Shown: positions 26,489-36,029 of the stretch, piece by piece
Layout of the letters: every line of letters starts with the position of its first letter
How positions within the stretch are numbered: the stretch's first letter is position 1
Assembly: GCF_016741875.1 (NCBI RefSeq)
Contig: NZ_JAERRF010000037.1
Coordinates: 1 to 64,000, forward strand
Reading direction: 5' to 3'
Length of the DNA: 64,000 nt
Source of the DNA: Streptomyces coffeae
GTDB taxonomy: Bacteria > Actinomycetota > Actinomycetes > Streptomycetales > Streptomycetaceae
Program-made: the position numbers and the translations under genes
Notes under the pieces: model-generated
The model's input: only the letters and a program-made list of their open reading frames with translations
The model's database searches: none
Told to the model about the DNA's origin: nothing

Positions 26489-28998
26489 GTGCTCCCCGCC
26501 GACGCGGGGGTGAACCGATCCTCGCCCAGCGGCTCCCCCAGTGCTACGAGTGCTCCCCGCCGACGCGGGGGTGAACCGTCGTCTCCAACGTCTCCAACAG
26601 CGCCACAACAGTGCTCCCCGCCGACGCGGGGGTGAACCGTCCTTGATCATCATGCGGAACTGTTGAGCGGTGTGCTCCCCGCCGACGCGGGGGTGAACCG
26701 CTCCGGCGTAAGAAGGTGCCCTTCGACGACCCGTGCTCCCCGCCGACGCGGGGGTGAACCGCCATGTGACGGCTTCGCGGGCGGCTGGGGCCGGTGCTCC
26801 CCGCCGACGCGGGGGTGAACCGCGGCTCACGTCCTCTCAGGCGAGCGTTCTGGGGTGCTCCCCGCCGACGCGGGGGTGAACCGTCCTCTGCGGTGGATAC
26901 GGCTTGGGAACCAGAGTGCTCCCCGCCGACGCGGGGGTGAACCGGCTTCACCCTCGTTCGGCGCGGACCTGGTCGGGTGCTCCCCGCCGACGCGGGGGTG
27001 AACCGGAAAGAGGGAGACCCGTTTCCATCTCCACTGCGTGCTCCCCGCCGACGCGGGGGTGAACCGCACACGACTTCACCGCGCAGGACGGTGACGCCGT
27101 GCTCCCCGCCGACGCGGGGGTGAACCGCTGCCGGTCGCGTTCGACCCGGCCGACGCACCGTGCTCCCCGCCGACGCGGGGGTGAACCTGCTTCTCACCGT
27201 TCCTCCGCGCCACGGGAAGAGTGCTCCCCGCCGACGCGGGGGTGAACCGACACAGAAAGGGGCGGACCAGATTTGGGAGGGGTGCTCCCCGCCGACGCGG
27301 GGGTGAACCGACCCGCGGTTAAGGGACGGAAAACCATCCCGTGTGCTCCCCGCCGACGCGGGGGTGAACCGCCGAACCGGCAGGCGCCCGGCTCCGCGTG
27401 CTCGTGCTCCCCGCCGACGCGGGGGTGAACCGGTGGACGTCCACGTGCCGGACAGGGACGGGGAGTGCTCCCCGCCGACGCGGGGGTGAACCGGAGGCGT
27501 GACATGGGAGCAGCGCTCCACCTCGGTGCTCCCCGCCGACGCGGGGGTGAACCGTCGACCGGTGAAGCAGCCCGGGTTTTCGGCAAGTGCTCCCCGCCGA
27601 CGCGGGGGTGAACCGTCATGACCACACAGCAGCGGATCGAGCGGGCCGTGCTCCCCGCCGACGCGGGGGTGAACCGGCGGAGAAGCGCCGGGCCGAGGCT
27701 CTGATGCTGTGCTCCCCGCCGACGCGGGGGTGAACCGCGTCTGCTACAGCGAGCGGCGAGCCCGCTGGGGTGCTCCCCGCCGACGCGGGGGTGAACCGGC
27801 GGTTCCCCTCCCCTTGGACATCTCGATCAGGTGCTCCCCGCCGACGCGGGGGTGAACCGACCGTCCGCGACGCCAAGAAGCTCGGTGAGTAGTGCTCCCC
27901 GCCGACGCGGGGGTGAACCGTTGAGCAGGTCCGGCCGCCCGCTGACCAGCGAGTGCTCCCCGCCGACGCGGGGGTGAACCGCCGCGGGCGAGGCTTACAC
28001 CGCGCGCGGCACCGTGCTCCCCGCCGACGCGGGGGTGAACCGCGTGAATTCCGCGCCCCCCGGCATTTCTCGAAGTGCTCCCCGCCGACGCGGGGGTGAA
28101 CCGTCGACGCTGTGGGAGACGCTGAGGAGGTAGTTGTGCTCCCCGCCGACGCGGGGGTGAACCGTGAGCAGACGATGACAGACCTCCCCTCGGGCTGTGC
28201 TCCCCGCCGACGCGGGGGTGAACCGTCCAGCGCCTCCAGACCGACGTGGACAGCGCTGTGCTCCCCGCCGACGCGGGGGTGAACCGGGCCCGGCACCGGG
28301 CGGCGGGCCAGATGAGCTGTGCTCCCCGCCGACGCGGGGGTGAACCGCGGCCGTTGTGGCGGACGAAGGGCCCGGTGGTGTGCTCCCCGCCGACGCGGGG
28401 GTGAACCGAAGAAGCGCCGCAAGCGCCGGTGAAGCGCGCGGTGCTCCCCGCCGACGCGGGGGTGAACCGGCTCTTTCCTTGTCCTGGTACGCCGTGGTCA
28501 GGTGCTCCCCGCCGACGCGGGGGTGAACCGACATCGGCGTGGTCGTGCAGCAGCGGGTCGATGTGCTCCCCGCCGACGCGGGGGTGAACCGCCATCACGC
28601 CTGCGACGCCCGCTGCGAGTATTGTGCTCCCCGCCGACGCGGGGGTGAACCGACGGGTACAGGGGCCCCGCAGCAGCGGCGAACGTGCTCCCCGCCGACG
28701 CGGGGGTGAACCTCCACCCTCTCCCGCAAGCTCGAAACCGCCCTCGTGCTCCCCGCCGACGCGGGGGTGAACCGCTCCTCGCCCAGGTCGCGGAGATCGA
28801 CGAGGAGTGCTCCCCGCCGACGCGGGGGTGAACCGTGGCCGGGGCTCACGGCCTCGGCCACGCCCCGGTGCTCCCCGCCGACGCGGGGGTGAACCGCCGG
28901 GCTGGAGGACGTAGCCCGCTACTGGGCCGTGCTCCCCGCCGACGCGGGGGTGAACCGCCCAGCGGCTGGTGCTGCTGGAGTTCCTGGATGTGCTCCCC
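26489..28998 (+). CRISPR. Type I-E CRISPR array 2: 41 full repeats plus a truncated one
   Basis: 29-bp repeats occur exactly every 61 bp from 26489 to 28929 (41 copies), then a 9-base partial (GTGCTCCCC, 28990-28998) where an insertion sequence begins. There are 41 spacers, all 32 bp. The repeat starts GTGCTCCCCGCCGACG and ends CGGGGGTGAACCG. It differs from array 1 at about four positions. Copies at 27160 and 28685 have the final G changed to T. The cas2 side is leader-proximal and the distal end has been lost. The near-perfect repeats suggest an active array. Confidence 0.98.
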
Positions 28999-30209
28999 TG
29001 AAGGGCGTCTTTATTTCCGTACGGTGGTTGACCTGGATCTTTTCGATCGCCCAAGTATGGGCATGATCTCTGATCGTGGGTCTGCGACTGCTCTACCTGA
29101 TCTTCTGCCGACTCCTGGGCTGCTTCCTTGTGCTGGGTCGATCGACCGCGGCGAACAACGCTGAGATCCTTGCTCTCCGCCATGAGGTCGCTGTGCTTCG
29201 CCGGCAGGTGGAGCGGCCGCGGCTCTCGTGGGCTGACCATGCCGTGCTCTCTGCTCTCGCCCGGTACCTGCCACCCGTCTTACGTCGCAATCGGCTGGTC
29301 ACCCCCGGCACCCTGCTGACCTGGCACCGTCGTCTCGTGAGCTGGAAATGGCGACAGGCACCAGCGAGCCCCGGTCGGCCACCGTTACCGGAAGAGATAG
29401 TCGTGCTCATCCAGCGCCTGGCGAGAGAGAACCCGACCTGGGGGTACGTCAGGATCCAGGGCGAACTGCGACGGCTCGGTCATCGGGTCGCCGCCGCCAC
29501 CATCCGGCGTGTCCTACGCCGTTCCGGCCTGCCGCCCGCACCGCAGCGAGCATCTCAGCAGACCTGGCGTACTTTCCTCCGATCCCAGGCCCACACGCTG
29601 CTCGCCTGTGACTTCATGCACGTGGAGACCGTCTTCCTCAAGCGTCTCTATGTCTTCTTCGTCATGGAGATTGCCACTCGGCGCGTCCATGTCCTGGGCG
29701 TCACCGCCCACCCGACCGGCGCATGGGTCACCCAACTCGCCCGCAACCTGCTCATGGCCCTCGAAGAGAGGGCGGGGTACTTCCGGTTCCTCATCCGTGA
29801 CCGGGACAGCAAGTTCACCGCCGCGTTCGACGCCGTCTTCGCCGGCAACGGCACAGCCGTCATCCCGACGCCGCCGCAAAGCCCACGGTCCACGCGTTCG
29901 CCGAACGATGGATACGCACAGCCCGCGCCGAATGCACCGATCGACTCCTCATCATCGGCGAACGACACCTGCGAACGGTCCTCACCAGGTACACCGAGCA
30001 CTACAACTCCGGACGAGCTCACCGCAGCCTCGACCTACGTGCTCCAGACGACGACCCGAACATCATCCTCCTACCCGCCGCCACGGTCAGGCGCAAGCAG
30101 GTATTCGGCGGACTGCTCAACGAGTACCACGCCACGCCACCCCGACCGCCTCATCATCCACAGGAAATGCCCAGCCCAGCGGCCTGATCGGAATATTGAC
30201 ACCCTTCAG
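28998..30209 (+). mobile_element. Insertion sequence truncating CRISPR array 2
   Basis: Imperfect inverted ends are visible: CTGAAGGGCGTCTTTATT at the left (28998 on) and, reversed, CTGAAGGGTGTCAATATT at the right (ending 30209). No target duplication is seen: the left flank is a CRISPR repeat and the right flank is inside a monooxygenase gene. Insertion was therefore followed by a deletion on at least one side. It carries one frameshifted transposase gene. Confidence 0.75.
29076..30187 (+). pseudogene. Integrase-core transposase (frameshifted)
   Basis: The GTG start gives MGLRLLYLIFCRLLGCFLVL, then EILALRHEVAVLRRQVERPR. The rve-like core contains LLACDFMHVETV and FLIRDRDSKFTAAFDAVF, so two Asp are visible. 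After PPQSP (about 29885-29895) the frame shifts: the third catalytic part (FAERWIRTARAECTDRLL, then HYNSGRAHRSL) lies in another frame and ends at 30187 with QEMPSPAA. A single-base deletion explains this. Probably inactive unless frameshifting restores it. Confidence 0.75.
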
Positions 30210-30379
30210 GCCAGTCCGGACTGGCCGCGGCATACGAGCTGACCCGGCAGGGTCTGAAGCCAGTGGTGCTGGAGGCATCCGACCGAGCGGCCGGCTCCTG
30301 GCCGCGCTACTACGACAGCCTCACCCTGTTCTCGCCCGCCCGGTACAGCTCTCTGCCGGGAATGCCGTTCGACGGAGAT
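30209..30379 (+). pseudogene. Flavin-containing monooxygenase, N-terminal fragment
   Basis: Encodes GQSGLAAAYELTRQGLKPVV, then LEASDRAAGSWPRYYDSLTL and ARYSSLPGMPFDGD. This is the FAD-binding start of an FMO-type oxidase, beginning inside the G-x-G-x-x-G loop because an insertion sequence removed the 5' end. It stops at 30379, where IS3 orfA sequence begins. The continuation (PGRYPHRDEVVTYLTSYAAR) is found 24.9 kb away at 55254. Confidence 0.8.
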
Positions 30380-30725
30380 GTCCCGCTCGGTTGCCAGCTT
30401 CCGCTCGCTCGCCTCGAGCTCTGCCACCCTCGCCTCCAGCTGCCGGATCCGCTCGTCCGGAGCGTCGGACGGCACCGCCGCTTCCGGTTGGACGGTCGGC
30501 TTTGCAGCCGTGGCGGTGACGCCGCGGCGTTCGCGGTCCCGCAGCACCCACTCCCGCAGGGTGGCCCGGTTGACGCCCAGATCGGCGGCGATGCTCTTGT
30601 AGGTCGCCCCGGGTGTGGACTCGTACAGGGCCACGGCATCGGCCTTGAACTCGTCCGAGTAGTCCTTCATCGCCATCGGCGGTCTTCTCGCTTCCTCCGG
30701 ATCAAGCAGATCCAGTATCAGCGTG
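30380..30725 (-). pseudogene. IS3-family orfA, N-terminal part (cut at the island boundary)
   Basis: Minus-strand frame from about 30676: MAMKDYSDEFKADAVALYES with an IS3 orfA helix-turn-helix (YKSIAADLGVNRATLREWVL). A coiled-coil-like ERIRQLEARVAELEASERKL follows. The frame breaks after LATERDI at 30380, exactly where the monooxygenase fragment ends. The missing LRKAAKHFAGETNW lies at 55208-55253. The element end is near 30725, but its partner end is not clear. Confidence 0.8.
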
Positions 30726-30749
30726 TCCACCACTCAGGGGGAGGCCCCA

Positions 30750-31360
30750 CCGTGATCCGTTCCTGGACCGCGCATGGTTCGACCAGCACGACTCCGATGC
30801 CATCGCAGCGCAGATCATCCGGGATCTCACCGAAGGATTCCCCCATACCGCAGGTGTCCGCTACCGCAGGTGTCCGCGTCGGCCTCATCGGGGAAGTCGG
30901 CTGCGATAAGTGGTACATCTCCGCTGCGGAAGAACGTTCCTTGCGCGCCGCCGCTCGCGCCCAGCGCGCCACCGGAGCAGCCATCTACACCCACGCCGCC
31001 CACTGGCCGGTCGGACCGCTCCAACTCGATCTGCTCCTTAGCGAGGGGGCGGACCCGATCCGCATCGCCATCGGCCACTGTGACACTGTGACCGTGCCCG
31101 ACTACGCCTTCCGGGTCGCCGAGCGCGGTGCGTACGTCGGCGTTTGACACCATCAACACCGCTCACCCCGGCGAGGTCCACCGCCGGGTACGAATGGTGA
31201 TCGCCTTGGCCAGCGCCGGGTACACCGACCAGGTTCTGCTCTCCCGCGACGTCTGCCTGGTGTCCCAACTCAAGATCCACGGCGGGGGCGGCTTCGGCTT
31301 CGTTCACACCACCTTCCGTGAACATCTGCTCGCCGCAGGCCTGGACGCCGAGGTTCACGC
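30750..31360 (+). pseudogene. Phosphotriesterase-family hydrolase, decayed
   Basis: Pieces in three frames: DRAWFDQHDSDAIAAQIIRD, then VRVGLIGEVGCDKWYISAAE, IYTHAAHWPVGPLQLDLLL, and after a further shift VDTINTAHPGEVHRRVRMVI and KIHGGGGFGFVHTTFREHLL. These match the second half of phosphotriesterase-like metal-dependent lactonases. A short tandem duplication (GCAGGTGTCCG twice, near 30850-30872) and an extra T at about 31146 break the frame. The N-terminal metal-binding part is absent. Confidence 0.7.
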
Positions 31361-31468
31361 ACATCACTACCGTGAACCCGTCCCGCTTGCTCTCCCCATG
31401 AGGACCAGGTCCAGCGGCTATGGTTGTCCCGATCGGCAGTGGCTGTGAACTGGGAGGGAACCAAAACG

Positions 31469-32179
31469 ATGGGCGAGAACAAAACCCGTCGGCGCGCACG
31501 GCAACCCGAGCGCAACCCGCTCTCGCGCGCCGACGTGGTGGACGCTGCCCTGCGCTACGTCGACGAGCACGGCCTGGATGCACTGACCATGCGAGCCCTG
31601 GCCAAGGAGATGGGCGTCTACCCCACGGCTCTCTACTGGCACGTCGGCACAAAGGCACAGCTCGTCGCGGCCACTTCAGCCCGGGTCCTGGAGAACGTCG
31701 TGCTTCCTTCCCGGCACGACTTGCCCTGGGACGAATGGCTGACCGATGTCGCCCGGCTGATTCGCAACGCCATGCACCGCCACCCCAACCTCGCCCCGAT
31801 CATCGGCTCCGAACTCGTCGTCACCACGACCGCCCTGCCTTTCGTGGAACGCGTCGTCGACGTCCTCGAACGCGCCGGATTCTCCGGACCGGACCTGGTC
31901 CACACCTACAACGCGTTCGTCGGATTCGTCCTCGGCTGGGTCACCATGGAACTCTCCAAAAATCCGGTGGACGTCGAGGAGGGATGGCAGAAGGACTACG
32001 CCGCAGAACTGCGCGCCGCCAACCCGAACACCTTCCCTGCACTCACCCGCAACCTGGGGATCCTAGAGAACAGCGCGTTCCTCACCCGCTGGGACTCCGG
32101 CCGCGAGAACCCGCTGGACAGCAGTTTCGAAGCGGCACTGGAGGCCCTGGTCCTAGGCCTGCGTACCCGCCTCGCATGA
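31469..32179 (+). CDS. TetR/AcrR-family transcriptional regulator
   Basis: 236 residues from ATG 31469, with GGGAGGG upstream. The TetR N-terminal helix-turn-helix is clear: LSRADVVDAALRYVDEHGLD, then ALTMRALAKEMGVYPTALYW-HV. The rest is an all-helical ligand domain (about 75-230). It follows the decayed hydrolase and precedes a pair of operator-like repeats 340 bp downstream. Its target may include those sites, but this is not shown. Confidence 0.85.
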   Translation: MGENKTRRRARQPERNPLSRADVVDAALRYVDEHGLDALTMRALAKEMGVYPTALYWHVGTKAQLVAATSARVLENVVLPSRHDLPWDEWLTDVARLIRNAMHRHPNLAPIIGSELVVTTTALPFVERVVDVLERAGFSGPDLVHTYNAFVGFVLGWVTMELSKNPVDVEEGWQKDYAAELRAANPNTFPALTRNLGILENSAFLTRWDSGRENPLDSSFEAALEALVLGLRTRLA

Positions 32180-32517
32180 CCTCCTAGGCGTCAGCCCTGC
32201 CCATACTGGCGTCCAGGACGGCTTGCAGCACGATCGCATCACGCAGTACGAGCTCGGGCCCCGGGACCTTCCGGCAATGGACGGGTGGCACGTCCGGATC
32301 ACTCCGCCCCGCACGGTCTCTCTCCGCTGGCGATGCCGCAGCGGGTGACCAGCAAGAGCGAACAGCCTGCAGAAGGCACAGCGGCAACGCCCCTCACCCT
32401 CCCAGCACGGCCTCCCATCAGTAGATCACCGATGGAGTCTGCCCGCTGCCCTCCGGAGCGTCCTCGGCATGCGCGCCGCCGCCGAGAACGAGTGCAGCCG
32501 TTCTTACACATCCTTGC
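32180..32517. other. Intergenic region, no complete gene
   Basis: 338 bp. A minus-strand frame ending near 32184 has a short coding-like tail (VPGPELVLRDAIVLQAVLDA) without a recognisable start or domain, perhaps the end of a lost gene. Confidence 0.35.
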
Positions 32518-32560
32518 TCTTGGCCCATGCACAAGATACTCTTGGCCCATGTACAAGATA
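32518..32560 (+). promoter_or_regulatory. Tandem operator-like repeats
   Basis: Two direct copies of a 21-bp unit (TCTTGGCCCATG-Y-ACAAGATA) lie at 32518-32538 and 32540-32560, a 22-bp period or about two helical turns. Each contains the inverted repeat CTTG-N9-CAAG. They sit 35 bp before the next gene, in promoter position. A close relative is found upstream of the aminotransferase operon at 54356. Confidence 0.6.
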
Positions 32561-32594
32561 TACTGGACGCGATACAGGAGATGAGGTGGAGAAG

Positions 32595-32978
32595 ATGCCA
32601 CTCATGGACCCTCTGCAGGAGCTGTGCCCCGCTCTGGCGCATGCTGACGAAGCATGCACACCCACGCAGGGAGTGACTCTTGCGCCGCCCACCCGCCGCC
32701 CAGGCGTAGATTCGTCCTCTCCTTTCCTTGCAACCGATCACATGTGGCTGGTGGGCTTTCGCTACCGCATGACTGACGGCCGGCTCGTAAGGCGCTTCTA
32801 CCTCGTCCGCGATGCCGTGGACGAGCACCATGCAATAGTGAACGCGGCTCAGCGAGCCAGGTCGGTAGCCAAGCACGAGACGCACACTGCGGCGCTCGAT
32901 GCCAGTTGGATCGAACTGCGACGCATGGCTCAGGACTCGCTCGGGAACTGGCAGCTGTCTGCCGCGCACGACCGTTAG
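32595..32978 (+). CDS. Hypothetical protein
   Basis: 127 residues from ATG 32595, preceded by GAGGTGGAG. No domain was recognised. A mostly polar N-terminus of 50 residues is followed by a more ordered part (MWLVGFRYRMTDGRLVRRFY, then LVRDAVDEHHAIVNAAQRAR). Codon use is less biased than in neighbouring genes. The two operator-like repeats directly upstream suggest regulated expression. It ends 14 bp before an insertion sequence. Confidence 0.5.
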   Translation: MPLMDPLQELCPALAHADEACTPTQGVTLAPPTRRPGVDSSSPFLATDHMWLVGFRYRMTDGRLVRRFYLVRDAVDEHHAIVNAAQRARSVAKHETHTAALDASWIELRRMAQDSLGNWQLSAAHDR

Positions 32979-32992
32979 GGACTTCCCTGAAG

Positions 32993-34990
32993 CCTGCGTT
33001 CCGCGTAATTCAGCGTCCTATAGTCACGAATCTAGGGCGTGAACTGCGCGGACATGGGTGAGGGCGCCTGAGAGGCGTTTCTCTAGGCGCTGGTGTTCGT
33101 GCTGGTCAGCGGGGTGCGGGTTCGAGCGCGACGATCTGCTTCGGTGCGGGGATGTTGAGCTTGGCCAGCAGGTCCCTCTGGGGCTTGGTGAGGGCAGTGA
33201 CTTGCCGGAACAGGCCGGTAGGGCCGGTGAAGGTGCCGAGGTGGAGCCGGTCGAGCTCGCGGCGGACGGTCGTCCAGGTCGCGTCGGCCGTGGTCTCGAT
33301 GATGCGGATCAGTAGGAGGGCGAGCCAGCAGAGGACGACGTGTGCGCGTATGCGTTCCTCAAGCCGGTGATAGACGGGCCGCGGGTCGATGATCTGTTTC
33401 ATGCCCCGCCAGCCCCGCTCGGCTTCGAGGAGCTGCTTGTAGCCGAGCGCGATGTCCTCGGCCGACAGATGCGGGTCGGAGCATCGCAGCAGGTACTTGC
33501 CGTCGAGGTTCTCCTCGGCCTTGATCTTCGCAGTGTCGATGCGGAGCTTGCTGGCCGGGGTCGTGCGGAGGTAGCGGTTGAGGCCGGGCTTGTCGGCGAT
33601 TCTCCCGCGGAGCTCGCCACGCTTGAAGTCGCTGAGCTTGTCGGTGTCTTCGATCAGGGTCGTGAGCTGGGCGACGAGTTGTTCGCGTATGTGCTGGTCA
33701 CGGGTGGCGGCTTCGGGGTTGTGGCAGATCACGAACCGTTCGGTGTCACAGATCCGCACCTCCTTGACCCGCATGTTCCCGGCGATCTCGCCGTAGCGGC
33801 CTTGGCGGGACAGGGCGGCCTTCACCTCCGGGCTGCCGGAGCGGAGTTTCTCGCCGACGATGTAGGCATGGTCGCCCTGGCGGAGGTAGCGGCGGTTGCG
33901 TTCGCTGGAGAAGTCCCGGTCGGTGACCCATACGATCTTGCTGAGGGTCCAGTCCCGCATGTCGTCCTTGACCTGCCGGATCAGCTTCTGGTCACCGGTG
34001 TTGCCGGGCCAGGACCAGACGCGGACCGGGATCCCGTCCCTCGTGACGGCCATCCCGATCACGATCTGCGGCAGGTCATCGCGGGAGTCCTTCGACTTGC
34101 CGAAGGTGCGGAACCCGGCCTGGTCCGCGGGCTCGCCGTCCTCTTCAGCGGGTGGGCGGTCGTCCGTCAGGAGGCGGCCCTTGTCGTCGCGGGCGACGGG
34201 TTCGTCGGCCTCCTCCAGCTCGAAGTAGGTGCTGGTGGTGTCGAAGAACAGCAGGTCGACCTCGAGGTTGAGGAGGTTCGCGACCTCGTCGAACACCCGC
34301 TTCTCCAGGTCGTCGGTCACCTCGTGGAGCCAATCCATCGCCCGATAGCAGGCGTCGTCGTCGGTGGCCGGCAGGCCCTCGACATGCACGTCGTGCGTGA
34401 CCCAGTCCGCGGCGGCCAGCTTGGACGACGGAGCCAGGGCCCGGTTCGCAACCAGGGAGAACAGCACCCGCTCGGTCACCGACATGTGCCGGCGTCGGCC
34501 CCGTTTGGGCTGCCCGACCTGCCCGACGATCCTGTCGATCCTCAGCCGCCGCCAGAGATGATCGAGGACATAGGTGCCGCCGAAGGGGACCGACGAGACG
34601 AACTCCAGGTCACCCGCCGCCGTCGACGCCAGTGCCTCACCCGGCTCCAGCAGCCTCGATAGAGACGCGACCAGGCGCTTCACCGCGTCCCGGTCGAGGT
34701 CGTCCTCACGGCCGAACGTGAACAGGACCTTCGGGACTGCCCTGCCCTTCACCGGATCCCACTCGTTGTGGGCCAGGTGCAGGTACCGGACCGTGCCGGA
34801 CTTGTTCTCCCGCTTCGTCGTCTTCACATACACGACTCCAGACCTTACGGAGCAACTCCAGGTCAGCGCGGGCGAATCCACAGAATCGCGTCTCTAGGCA
34901 AATCTGCCCGCGTCACCAGCCTCCAACCCACTGACCTGCCCCTTCAGCCCGGGAGGGACTCCAGAACCCCCGAATTACGCGGAACGCAGG
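32993..34990 (-). mobile_element. IS1634-family insertion sequence
   Basis: Perfect 19-bp inverted ends (CCTGCGTTCCGCGTAATTC at 32993-33011 and its complement at 34972-34990) bound a 1998-bp element with one transposase gene. No clear target duplication was found in the flanks. Confidence 0.8.
33106..34836 (-). CDS. IS1634-family transposase
   Basis: 576 residues from the GTG at 34836 (VVYVKTTKRENKSGTVRYLH). The DDE (IS4-like) core shows LLFFDTTSTYFELEE, IVWVTDRDFSSERNRRYLRQ and the C-terminal YKQLLEAERGWRGMKQIIDP with catalytic Glu. Length and motifs fit IS1634. A long antisense open frame (33340-34662) is a shadow of this gene. Confidence 0.88.
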   Translation of the reverse strand, partial: VVYVKTTKRENKSGTVRYLHLAHNEWDPVKGRAVPKVLFTFGREDDLDRDAVKRLVASLSRLLEPGEALASTAAGDLEFVSSVPFGGTYVLDHLWRRLRIDRIVGQVGQPKRGRRRHMSVTERVLFSLVANRALAPSSKLAAADWVTHDVHVEGLPATDDDACYRAMDWLHEVTDDLEKRVFDEVANLLNLEVDLLFFDTTSTYFELEEADEPVARDDKGRLLTDDRPPAEEDGEPADQAGFRTFGKSKDSRDDLPQIVIGMAVTRDGIPVRVWSWPGNTGDQKLIRQVKDDMRDWTLSKIVWVTDRDFSSERNRRYLRQGDHAYIVGEKLRSGSPEVKAALSRQGRYGEIAGNMRVKEVRICDTERFVICHNPEAATRDQHIREQLVAQLTTLIEDTDKLSDFKRGELRGRIADKPGLNRYLRTTPASKLRIDTAKIKAEENLDGKYLLRCSDPHLSAEDIALGYKQLLEAERGWRGMKQIIDPRPVYHRLEERIRAHVVLCWLALLLIRIIETTADATWTTVRRELDRLHLGTFTGPTGLFRQVTALTKPQRDLLAKLNIPAPKQIVALEPAPR

Positions 34991-35255
34991 TTTGTGGCCG
35001 CCGAGGACGACACTATGCGCTGAGCTGTACGAACTGGCGCCGCTGGAGGGGCAGTCTCCCTGAGTCCCCCCTCCCTGCAGCTGGCTAGGCCTCAGCAGCC
35101 CAGCAAAATCCGCAGGTCAGACAGCACAATTCTGCTGCAGTACCAGTCGCCTGACCTACTGACACATGCGTCTCAGGCCGCTCGTGAAGACCAAGACCAC
35201 AGACAAACGTGACGAAAACCGTCGCCCACAGTGTCGGCGACTTCCTTGGCTCAGG

Positions 35256-35954
35256 TCATTCGTCCCGCGGCGTCCGCATGCCCCGGGCACGCGCAGCCCT
35301 CGTCGCCGTGTCGGAGCCGAGGAGGTCGAGGACTTCGCGGGCTCGGGTCGGCTGGATCGAGGAGGCGAGTACGCCCGCGCTGAAGATCGAGTTGATCGCG
35401 GTGTCGCCCGGCAGCGGCCCGACGACAACAACGCCTGGCAGGCCCATCAGCTCGCTGTGCTGCTGGAAGGCCAGGTCGGCCTGTCCGGACGACAGCAGGC
35501 TGCCGACGGGCACGCCTGGTGCTGCCTGGACGAGTCGGTCCCCGAGCGTGTCGGTGAGATCCAGCCTGTGGATCAGGTCGACGAGCGCCGTCCCGCTCGG
35601 GCCTGTGGAGTAGGCGATCTTCCGCGCGGACAGGATGGCGGCTCGCAGGTCGGATTCCGAGCCGAGCGCTGGGACCGATGTTCCCTCCGGCACAGCAGCG
35701 ACGACCTGGGAGATCCACAGCGGGCGCACCGTACCCGTCAGGAGGTGTCCATCCTTCTCCAGCGCAGCCATCGCTCCATCGGCGAGCACGAGCAGGTCGG
35801 CCACAGTGCCCTCTCGCACGCGCCGTTCGGTCTCGACCCCACCGGCGGCTTCGAATCGCACCGGAATCCCGTGAGCGAGCCGGATGCGCTCGGACAGCTC
35901 GGCCAGAATCGGCCGGGTCGCCATCGAGGACAGTCCAGAGATCTCTCGGTTCAC
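35256..35954 (-). CDS. Periplasmic-binding-protein-like (ModA-type) protein
   Basis: 232 residues from a GTG with AAGGAGG about 5 nt upstream. It has a type-2 solute-binding fold pattern: an N-terminal domain (PVRFEAAGGVETERRVREGT), a hinge strand and SARKIAYSTGPSGTALVDLI. A PGDTAINSIFSAGVL segment lies near the C-terminus, as in ModA-like proteins. No signal peptide is visible, which is odd for a transporter component, and no permease or ATPase gene is adjacent. It is divergent from the IclR regulator with 75 bp between. Role in the lig cluster unknown; a ligand sensor or isomerase are possibilities. Confidence 0.6.
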   Translation of the reverse strand: MNREISGLSSMATRPILAELSERIRLAHGIPVRFEAAGGVETERRVREGTVADLLVLADGAMAALEKDGHLLTGTVRPLWISQVVAAVPEGTSVPALGSESDLRAAILSARKIAYSTGPSGTALVDLIHRLDLTDTLGDRLVQAAPGVPVGSLLSSGQADLAFQQHSELMGLPGVVVVGPLPGDTAINSIFSAGVLASSIQPTRAREVLDLLGSDTATRAARARGMRTPRDE

Positions 35955-36029
35955 ATAGCCTCCTTGATGTGCGGCAGATGCTACGGCGGGCAGTCGGGCT
36001 GCTCAACGCAGGTCTGCGAGACTGGCCGC

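Noticed and set aside
26468..29240. Long minus-strand open frames through CRISPR array 2 (up to 498 codons)
   Set aside because: Translations are just the repeat (VHPRVGGEH and SPPRRRGA units) interrupted by spacer codons.
33340..34662. 440-codon plus-strand open frame
   Set aside because: It is antisense to the IS1634 transposase, with no domain; the minus strand has the recognisable DDE motifs.
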